From Lachnospiraceae bacterium (GTDB lineage: Bacteria > Bacillota > Clostridia > Lachnospirales > Lachnospiraceae): a stretch of 35,756 bases of DNA. The stretch lies in contig JAFRVX010000044.1 of assembly GCA_017438305.1 (NCBI GenBank), forward strand, positions 1-35,756, read 5' to 3'. Shown here piece after piece: positions 15,471 through 22,314 of the stretch. The notes below the pieces were generated by a model, which did not search any database, had not been told where the DNA came from, and saw only the letters and a program-made list of their open reading frames with translations. Position numbers and translations under genes: made by a program. The first letter of the stretch is position 1, and each line of letters opens with the position of its first letter.

Positions 15471-16289
15471 ATGGACATTATCTATTTCGGAACAGACGTT
15501 TTTTATTCCTGTTTCGACTATCTGTCAAAGCATCACAGGATCCGTGCGCTGTATACCTATCATAACGATGAGGACTATTTTACCGAATACGAGATCGTCA
15601 GGCGCGCGAAGGAACTGGGAATTCCCGTTCACTATGAGGCGGTCACGCCGGAACAGACAAAAGCGTATTTCAAAGACGGCGTTTCCGTCTATTTCAGCGC
15701 GGAGTACGACAGGATCATCGACATACCGGAGGACCTGCCGGAATTCAGGGGCATCAATATCCACAGCTCCGCCCTTCCCGAAGGCAGAGGCTATTATCCC
15801 ATCGAATCGGCAATGGAACGGGAGCTGCCGCGGACCGGCGTTACTGCACATAAACTGGTGCAGCGTTTCGACAGCGGCGATATCCTCGCCCAGAGAAGAT
15901 TTGACATTACGCCGGATATGGACAGCGTCGACGTGTATCTTACCAGCGCCGCGAACGCCCTCGATATGACAAAAGAGATCTTCTCTGATTTCGAGTCGGC
16001 CTGGAATATGGCCTCGGTCCAGAGCGGCAGAGGATCTTACTGGAAGCGCACCGCCAGAGAGAAGCTCACGCTGACCCACGAAATGGACGTCCGGGAAGCC
16101 CTGGAGATATTCCGCCGGTATAACGGGATGACGGAAGCCTTCATTAACGGCAGCGAATATTTTGTGACGTCGGCAGTCCGGGGACAGGCGCTTCTTCCCC
16201 GGGAAGAGATCCGGATATCCGACGATCTGTATCTCTACGCTGTCCGGGACGGACACGTGCGGCTTACCGTAAAACCGATCAATTCTTAA
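15471..16289 (+). CDS. Formyltransferase (Fmt/ArnA N-terminal type), substrate unknown
   Basis: A 273-residue cytoplasmic protein of the 10-formyltetrahydrofolate-dependent formyltransferase family. The catalytic triad appears intact: N96 and H98 in NIHSSALPEGRGYYPI, and D134 in QRFDSGDIL. The H-to-D spacing of 36 equals that of E. coli Fmt (H108/D144). The C-terminal 70 residues form a small beta-rich domain. The ATG at 15471 has GAGGAGG 9 bases upstream; a GTG at 15465 is too close to it. It is shorter than the usual 310-residue Fmt and lacks normal Fmt neighbours (def, priA, rsmB), so it is probably not the housekeeping enzyme. It may formylate an amino sugar or other amine that is exported or sensed by its neighbours; this is inference. 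Confidence 0.85.
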   Translation: MDIIYFGTDVFYSCFDYLSKHHRIRALYTYHNDEDYFTEYEIVRRAKELGIPVHYEAVTPEQTKAYFKDGVSVYFSAEYDRIIDIPEDLPEFRGINIHSSALPEGRGYYPIESAMERELPRTGVTAHKLVQRFDSGDILAQRRFDITPDMDSVDVYLTSAANALDMTKEIFSDFESAWNMASVQSGRGSYWKRTAREKLTLTHEMDVREALEIFRRYNGMTEAFINGSEYFVTSAVRGQALLPREEIRISDDLYLYAVRDGHVRLTVKPINS

Positions 16290-16301
16290 ACGGTGACAGA
16301 T

Positions 16302-18311
16302 ATGAAGAAAAGACACTTGCAGAGCAAACTGATTATCGGGCTGGTCATGATAGGCATCGTTCTCATGCTTGCGATGTCACTGGCTGTCACGAATATGTTC
16401 CGTGTGCAGATGGAACAGCAGTATTCAAGGACGGCTTTCGATAACGCGACCATTGCCGCTGCCATCATCAACGGCGACACCATAAAAAGATATCGTGAAA
16501 CGCTTCAGAAGGATGAATATTACGAAGAGATCCGGGAGAAGCTTGAGTCCATCCGCAGTACCGTGGGACTCAAATATCTGTACGTCGTCATTCCCGAAGA
16601 CGTACAGTTCTACATCTGGGACACCGGCGAGGAGGGCGATGAAGGCGTCTGCGACCTGGGCGATACCGATGAGTTCTACGGCGACGGCTATGAAGTCATG
16701 CATTCCGCTTTTTCACCGGACGCCGAGGAAACGATCCTGATCACCGACAACGCTGTTTACGGCTACCTGGCTTCCGCCTACGTACCGATCCTGGACAGCG
16801 ACGGCGTTCCGGCCGCCCTCGCCAGCGTGGACATCTCCCTGGACGAGATCAACAAGCAGATCGACAGATTTGTCCTGGTGGCTGTCCTCGTTACTTTTGC
16901 CGTCCTGCTGCTTTCGTCCGTGGGCTATTACTTCTATATACGGAATATCCTGATCAACCCCATCCGAACGCTCCATGACGATACCAAAAAGCTCGTATCG
17001 GACAACATGGATACCCTGGATAAATTTGAAAACCACGTGCATACGGGGGACGAGCTGGAAGAGCTTGGCACATCCTTCGAATTCATGACGCGGGAGCTGA
17101 ACGATTATATCCGGAACCTTGCCTCCGTCACCGCTGAAAAAGAAAGGATCGGGGCGGAGCTGAACGTAGCGACCCAGATCCAGGCCGATATGCTTCCGCG
17201 TATCTTCCCGGCGTTCCCGGAACGCTCGGAATTCGACGTCTACGCGACAATGACACCCGCAAAGGAAGTAGGCGGCGACTTCTACGACTTCTTCCTGGTG
17301 GACGACGATCACATCGCCCTTGTCATGGCTGATGTTTCCGGCAAAGGCGTCCCCGCCGCCCTGTTCATGGTCATTGCGAAGACCCTGATCAAAAACCACG
17401 CCCTGGCAGGGGAAAGCCCCTCCCAGATCCTCAGCAACGTCAACGACCAGCTCTGCGAAGGCAACGAAGCGGAACTGTTCGTGACCGTGTGGCTGGCGAT
17501 CGTCCAGCTGTCCACCGGCAAGGGGATCGCAGCAAACGCGGGACATGAGCACCCGGCCCTCCGGCGCGCCGACGGCAGCTACGAGCTTGTGGTCTACCGT
17601 CACTCTCCCGCCGTGGCAGCCATGGAAGGCATGCGCTTTAAGGAGCATGAATTCGAGCTTCATCCCGGCGACGGCCTGTTTGTCTATACCGACGGCGTGA
17701 CCGAAGCGACAAACAGCGAACTTAAGCTTTTCGGCACCGACAATATGCTCACGGCCCTTAACCGGGAACCCATGGCAGCACCGAACGTACTTCTGAAAAA
17801 CGTCCGGGAAGGCATAGATACCTTTGTGGGCGACATGGATCAGTTCGACGACATCACAATGCTGGGCTTCAGTTACTTCGGACCGAAAAGAAAAGCCCCG
17901 GAGGAACTGACCCTGGACGCGGCGGACGAGAATCTTGACAAGGTACTGGGTTTTATCAACGAACGCCTGGATAAGCTCGGCTGCGATCCGAAGATCCGGA
18001 AGCATCTGGACGTATCGGTGGAAGAACTGTTCGTGAACATCTCCCATTACGCCTATAAGCCTGATACCGGGAAAGCAACGATCCGTTTTGAATATAATGC
18101 GGATTCAGACACCGCTTTCATCACGCTTATCGACAGCGGCATTCCCTATGATCCGCTGAAGAAACCGGATCCGGATCTGACGCTTTCCGTGGAGGAGCGT
18201 CCCATCGGCGGACTCGGCATCTTCATGACAAAGCACTATGTCGATAACATCCGCTACGAACGGGATGGCGGCAAAAATATCCTGACCTTGGAGAAGAAGC
18301 TCAAAAGCTGA
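16302..18311 (+). CDS. Membrane sensor with HAMP, SpoIIE phosphatase and HATPase domains
   Basis: A 669-residue protein. A transmembrane helix at about 10-31 and another at about 190-215 bracket an extracellular sensor of about 155 residues, possibly Cache-like (YEEIREKLESIRSTVGLKYL; AYVPILDSDGVPAALASVDI). A HAMP linker (216-268) and a coiled helix lead to a SpoIIE PP2C domain with D326 (EVGGDFYD), D344 (ADVSGKGVPAAL) and D516/D517 (FDDITML). The C-terminal HATPase (about 540-669) is intact: N579 in the N-box, D611-S-G613 in G1, and GGLGIF in G2. One protein could thus both phosphorylate and dephosphorylate a STAS partner. The ATG at 16302 lies 12 bases after the formyltransferase; the ribosome site is weak, so translational coupling is likely. 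A terminator follows at 18404. Confidence 0.92.
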   Translation: MKKRHLQSKLIIGLVMIGIVLMLAMSLAVTNMFRVQMEQQYSRTAFDNATIAAAIINGDTIKRYRETLQKDEYYEEIREKLESIRSTVGLKYLYVVIPEDVQFYIWDTGEEGDEGVCDLGDTDEFYGDGYEVMHSAFSPDAEETILITDNAVYGYLASAYVPILDSDGVPAALASVDISLDEINKQIDRFVLVAVLVTFAVLLLSSVGYYFYIRNILINPIRTLHDDTKKLVSDNMDTLDKFENHVHTGDELEELGTSFEFMTRELNDYIRNLASVTAEKERIGAELNVATQIQADMLPRIFPAFPERSEFDVYATMTPAKEVGGDFYDFFLVDDDHIALVMADVSGKGVPAALFMVIAKTLIKNHALAGESPSQILSNVNDQLCEGNEAELFVTVWLAIVQLSTGKGIAANAGHEHPALRRADGSYELVVYRHSPAVAAMEGMRFKEHEFELHPGDGLFVYTDGVTEATNSELKLFGTDNMLTALNREPMAAPNVLLKNVREGIDTFVGDMDQFDDITMLGFSYFGPKRKAPEELTLDAADENLDKVLGFINERLDKLGCDPKIRKHLDVSVEELFVNISHYAYKPDTGKATIRFEYNADSDTAFITLIDSGIPYDPLKKPDPDLTLSVEERPIGGLGIFMTKHYVDNIRYERDGGKNILTLEKKLKS

Positions 18312-18403
18312 GCTGAAGCAAGTAAAAACCGGCCTGCTTCAGACCAGGATCGAATAACTATCGCGAGTTTCATAGACCAGCGGTATACCGTTCTGTCCAA
18401 AAA

Positions 18404-18436
18404 AGTTCCCGCCTGAAATGGGCGGGAGCTTTTTTT
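18404..18436 (+). terminator. Terminator of the partner-switching operon
   Basis: AGTTCCCGCC (18404-18413) pairs with GGCGGGAGCT (18421-18430) with one G-T pair across a 7-base loop, followed by seven T. It lies 92 bases after the sensor gene and marks the end of the operon. Confidence 0.9.
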
Positions 18437-18485
18437 CGGGGATCGCAGCCGGCCGGCACCGGTTCATGACCGGACAGCGCAGAGC

Positions 18486-19058
18486 TTACATCCGGCCGAT
18501 GCCGGGATCGATGCTGTCACACAGCCTGAAGAGAAGCTCTGCTGTCTTCTCCACGCTTTCCCGGTATCCGTTGTTCATCCATTCTATAATGATATACAGG
18601 CTGCCATACATCATAAAGGTGAGCACATAGCCGGTTTCCGTTTCGCTGCCGTATTCCGGAAGATCCGGCGCCATCACCTGCCGGAGTTCCGTGACAAAGG
18701 CCCGGCGGAACCGTTCGCTGTCGGTTCTTCCGAACAGGATTCTGAAGGCCAGGTCATTTTCTCTGACGTAAGCAAGAAAGGCGCTCACCAGGTCAGTGGT
18801 ATGCAGATCCGTATGAATATGCTGCATGGCCGTTTTCGTCTGCTCCAGCACGTCTCTCTCAATATCCTTCAGAAGATCCGTCTGATCCGTGTAATGCAGG
18901 TAAAAAGTCGTCCGGTTCAGATCCGCCTGCTCACAGATCTCCCGGATCGTGATCTTTGACAGCGGTTTTTCCTGCATCAGTTCCAGTAAAGCCCTTCTCA
19001 ACAGCTGTTTCGTCATCCGGCTCCGCCGGTTTTCTTTTTCGGCTGCTTTTCCTGCCAT
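18486..19058 (-). CDS. TetR/AcrR family transcriptional regulator
   Basis: A 190-residue protein. Residues about 14-60 are a TetR helix-turn-helix (TKQLLRRALLELMQEKPLSK, then ITIREICEQADLNRTTFYLH). The ligand domain (about 75-185) resembles the TetR_C group common in clostridial regulators (FRILFGRTDSERFRRAF; TFMMYGSLYIIIEWMNNGYR). AAGGAG lies 7 bases before the ATG. It is divergent from the GPH transporter and glycosidase genes, with a 317-base intergenic region holding a perfect palindrome (19137-19153). It probably represses those genes and itself until a sugar or glycoside-derived ligand binds. Confidence 0.9.
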   Translation of the reverse strand: MAGKAAEKENRRSRMTKQLLRRALLELMQEKPLSKITIREICEQADLNRTTFYLHYTDQTDLLKDIERDVLEQTKTAMQHIHTDLHTTDLVSAFLAYVRENDLAFRILFGRTDSERFRRAFVTELRQVMAPDLPEYGSETETGYVLTFMMYGSLYIIIEWMNNGYRESVEKTAELLFRLCDSIDPGIGRM

Positions 19059-19093
19059 TTTTCTTCTCCTTACTTCAACATTCGGAAGGTTTT

Positions 19094-19153
19094 TGTCGAT
19101 ATAACAACATAGTTCTGATCATCTGGTGATTGAAAAATCGACATAATGTCGAT
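19094..19153. promoter_or_regulatory. Likely TetR operator: perfect 17-bp palindrome plus half-site
   Basis: ATCGACATAATGTCGAT (19137-19153) is an 8+1+8 perfect palindrome. A TGTCGAT half-site recurs at 19094-19100. The palindrome lies 79 bases from the TetR start and 223 bases from the transporter start, as expected for an autoregulated divergent promoter region. Assignment to this TetR protein is inference. Confidence 0.6.
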
Positions 19154-19239
19154 AAATTAATAGCAGATATTTTCGTACTTGTCAAACCGCTGATCTTCTA
19201 ACAGTTTCCAGGCAGTTTTCGTTTCAGATCCCGATCAGA

Positions 19240-19322
19240 CTTTCTGCCGGATGCAGAGCGGAGTCTGTTTCAGGTTCCGGGCACAGGCTTTCTGCCGGAT
19301 GCGGAGCGGTTTCTGTTTCAGG
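19240..19322 (+). repeat. Two-copy 35-bp direct repeat (48-bp period)
   Basis: Units at 19240-19274 and 19288-19322 share CTTTCTGCCGGATGC, GAGCGG and TCTGTTTCAGG with few differences. A decayed partial copy (GCAGTTTTCGTTTCAG) lies at about 19212-19226. They end about 54 bases before the transporter ATG, so they lie in its leader or promoter. Confidence 0.65.
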
Positions 19323-19375
19323 CTCTGAGCAAAGACCTGGAGAATAAGATCACGGTAAAGATCAGGAGGTTTTTC

Positions 19376-20836
19376 ATGAAAGCTTTTCCCCTTCCCGCCG
19401 GGCGGGTGTCCGGCGAACACGTCACGAAAAAGGAACGCTGGCTCGGCTATCTGGCCGGCCCCTGCGGCGCTCTTCTTCTTAATGCCGTCCTCGGCGTTTA
19501 TCTGAACGTCTTCTATACGGACGTTCTGAAGCTGACCCACGTCTGGGGCGGCGTCTTCCTGATGCTGTTTCCCATCGTGTCCAAGATCATCGATGCTGTC
19601 ACCAACGTCATCATGGGGCAGATCATAGAGCATACCCGGACAAAAGAGGGCAAGGCCCGTCCCTGGCTGCTTTTAGCCTCTGTCCTGATCCCGGTCACCG
19701 GCATTCTTCTGTTTGCCGTTCCGAAGGCTTCCGACACGTTCCGGGTGATCTGGGTCCTGCTTTCCTATAATCTTTTCTATTCCATTGCCTTTACGATCTA
19801 CAACATGAGCCACGCCCTGATGGTGCCGCTTTCCATCCGGAATACAAAGGAGCGGGGCTCTCTGTCGGTATTCAACAACATCGCCTCCGTCATGGTATCC
19901 GGCATCATCGTCGCCCTGATCTTCCCCATGGTCATCATGCCGGTCCTGGGGGCCAGCCAGTCCCGGTGGCTCTTCACCATGAGCATCATCTCGATCCTGG
20001 CCTTCCCCCTGATCCTGATGGAATATTTCTTCACTAAAGAACGGGTCACGGAGGAGATCGGCACCTCGGAAGATCCGCATCCCGTCAGGGAACAGCTCCA
20101 TGTACTGCTTCATGAAAAGTACTGGGTCCTTATCGTTCTGTACTTCCTTGTCTATACCGTGGGCTCCGGTTTCAAGAATTCATCCCTGGTCTATTACTGC
20201 AATTACGTTCTCGGGACCTACAACGACGGCATCACCCAGATGCTGGTGTCCGTCATCGGCGGCCTGCCCATGGGGATCGGCATCTTTGCCGTCTGGCCCC
20301 TGGCGAAAAAGTTCGGGAAACGGAACGTCACGCTGGCGGGCTTCGTCCTCTATGCCATCGGCGGGATCATCTGCTTTATTGCCCCGAAAAATATGGCCGT
20401 GGTGCTGACCGGCCAGTTTATCAAGAATATCGGCGGTCTCCCCTGTGCCTATGTTTTCGCGGCGATGTTTGCCGACGTTCTGGATCATCTGGAGTGGAAA
20501 TGCGGCTTCCGCTGCGACGGTCTGTCCGCCTCCCTGAACTCCATTATTACGACGGTGGCCGTGGGGATCACCAACGGCATCCTGAACATCTGCATTTCCT
20601 CGGCCGGCTATAAAGCGCCGGAATTCATCGAAGCCACCGGCGAGACCATCGGCTTCGCACAGAATGCCGCAGTGCAGAACGTCTTCACCTTCTTCTTTGT
20701 GGGCTTTGAGATCATCACGGCCATTATCCTGATCGTGATTCTGAAATACCTGGACGTGGAAAAAAATATCGACCGGGAGCAGGAAGAGATCTGGAAACGC
20801 CGGGAATCCCAGGACGCCACAGCCGGAGCCGAATAA
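19376..20836 (+). CDS. GPH-family (MFS) glycoside/sugar:cation symporter
   Basis: A 486-residue, roughly 12-helix membrane protein of the glycoside-pentoside-hexuronide:cation symporter family. Family signs are the early [20 protein letters not shown] segment, the NVFYTDVL motif and [20 protein letters not shown] between helices 2 and 3, followed by [14 protein letters not shown] lies about 7 bases before the ATG. It is followed after 30 bases by a GH5 gene and then a GH78 gene. It therefore probably imports an oligosaccharide or glycoside that these enzymes, which lack signal peptides, cut inside the cell. Control by the divergent TetR is likely. Confidence 0.92.
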   Translation: MKAFPLPAGRVSGEHVTKKERWLGYLAGPCGALLLNAVLGVYLNVFYTDVLKLTHVWGGVFLMLFPIVSKIIDAVTNVIMGQIIEHTRTKEGKARPWLLLASVLIPVTGILLFAVPKASDTFRVIWVLLSYNLFYSIAFTIYNMSHALMVPLSIRNTKERGSLSVFNNIASVMVSGIIVALIFPMVIMPVLGASQSRWLFTMSIISILAFPLILMEYFFTKERVTEEIGTSEDPHPVREQLHVLLHEKYWVLIVLYFLVYTVGSGFKNSSLVYYCNYVLGTYNDGITQMLVSVIGGLPMGIGIFAVWPLAKKFGKRNVTLAGFVLYAIGGIICFIAPKNMAVVLTGQFIKNIGGLPCAYVFAAMFADVLDHLEWKCGFRCDGLSASLNSIITTVAVGITNGILNICISSAGYKAPEFIEATGETIGFAQNAAVQNVFTFFFVGFEIITAIILIVILKYLDVEKNIDREQEEIWKRRESQDATAGAE

Positions 20837-20866
20837 CAGAGATCTGAAAAACTGAAAGGAGTTATC

Positions 20867-22219
20867 GTGGAAAAATTATTTATAAAAGGGACTCGTTTTG
20901 TCACCGCATCGGGAAAAGAAGTGCTGCTTCACGGAGAAAATGTGCTTTGCCGGGACGCGTCCCTTCATCATTTTTATCCGGACTTTGAAGAAAAGGCTTT
21001 TCCCTATTTCAGGAAGATGGGCTTTAATTTTATGCGGTTCGGCATCTTCTGGGACGCGGCGGAGCCGGAACCGGGCTGCATCGACAGGGCTTATCTCAAC
21101 AGGGTGAAGCAGATCGTCAGAACGGCTGAAGAAAACGGCATTTATGTCGTCCTCGATATGCATCAGGATCTTTTCGCGGCTAAATTCATAGACGGTGCTC
21201 CGGACTGGGCCTGCCTGGATGAAGGCCTTCCTCATCCCGAACACTGTGACCTCTGGTATGAAGCCTATCTTTCCAGCGAGGCCATTATCCGGGCCGCGGA
21301 CAATTTCTGGGCCAATGCGCCGGCTGCTGACGGTACGGGCCTTCTGGATCACTATGAAAAGATGTGGGAAGCGATCTCCGAAACCTTCTCGGACTGTGAC
21401 AACGTCATCGGCTTTGAACCCATGAACGAGCCGTTTATGGGCAGCCTGGCCCGGGAATCCTTCGGAATGGCCGCCATGCATATGGCGGAAAAAGGCATTC
21501 CCTTTGACTTGTCCCACCCGGAAAACATCACGCCGGAAGCCCAGGTGGAATTTATGGGCATCGTCGCAGGACGTTTTCTGGAGTTTGACCGGACCGTCCT
21601 GATGGATTTTTACAGGCGGATGCAGAAAGCTGTCCGGAAACACTCCGACAAGCCCATCGTTACCGGCGGCAATATCTACTGCAGTACGGATATCCCCACC
21701 GGCATCGAAAAGCTGTCTGACGGACTGCAGATCTACGCCCCTCACGGGTATGATTCCGTGGTGGATTCCGACCGGTATGAATTATACAATAAAGACAACG
21801 TTGCCCGCCTCTTTGCCCATAAAAAAGAAGCCCAGGACAGGCTCGGGCTTCCCACGGTCGTCGGCGAATGGGGCGCCTTCCCCTCCCGGGATTTTACGAA
21901 TGACCTGATCCGTTTCATGAACGGCATCCTGGAAGAAAATCTCTGGGGAGATGCTTACTGCGAATACCAGCCGGGCCAGGAGCAGGATGCGAATTTCTCT
22001 GCCCTCTGCAGGGCCTATCCCATGGAGATCAGCGGCAGTGTGACTTCTTTCCATGCCGATGAAGCCTCCCTGACCCTGACATATGAGGCCGTTCCGGGAG
22101 AGAGCAGAGTCTTCCTTCCCTTTATCCCGAAGCATTACCCTTACACGGCCGTATCCGAAAATACCTGTATCTGTACCCTGCCCTCCGCAGAAGGGACAGT
22201 GCATCTTGTGATCGCTTAA
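20867..22219 (+). CDS. GH5 family glycoside hydrolase, endoglycoceramidase-like
   Basis: A 450-residue cytoplasmic enzyme; no signal peptide. The start is a GTG with AAAGGAG 7 bases upstream. The GH5 barrel includes RFGIFWDAAEPEPG and VVLDMHQDLF; the acid/base is E188 in EPMNEP and the nucleophile E334 in VVGEWGAF. The DMHQDLF and FEPMNEPF blocks are those of the endoglycoceramidase-type GH5 branch. Residues about 370-450 form a small beta-sandwich like the C-terminal domain of these enzymes. Family members cut glucosides, including ceramide and plant aglycone glycosides. Beside a GH78 rhamnosidase and a GPH importer, a rutinoside- or rhamnosyl-glucoside-type substrate is plausible. The exact specificity cannot be read from sequence. 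Confidence 0.9.
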   Translation: MEKLFIKGTRFVTASGKEVLLHGENVLCRDASLHHFYPDFEEKAFPYFRKMGFNFMRFGIFWDAAEPEPGCIDRAYLNRVKQIVRTAEENGIYVVLDMHQDLFAAKFIDGAPDWACLDEGLPHPEHCDLWYEAYLSSEAIIRAADNFWANAPAADGTGLLDHYEKMWEAISETFSDCDNVIGFEPMNEPFMGSLARESFGMAAMHMAEKGIPFDLSHPENITPEAQVEFMGIVAGRFLEFDRTVLMDFYRRMQKAVRKHSDKPIVTGGNIYCSTDIPTGIEKLSDGLQIYAPHGYDSVVDSDRYELYNKDNVARLFAHKKEAQDRLGLPTVVGEWGAFPSRDFTNDLIRFMNGILEENLWGDAYCEYQPGQEQDANFSALCRAYPMEISGSVTSFHADEASLTLTYEAVPGESRVFLPFIPKHYPYTAVSENTCICTLPSAEGTVHLVIA

Positions 22220-22314
22220 AGATCATCTTGTACAGGCTATCCCTTTCCGAAAAAGGATATTATGATAAGTATCCGAAAGACGTGTATTATAAGCACTGAT
22301 CAAAAGAGACTATT

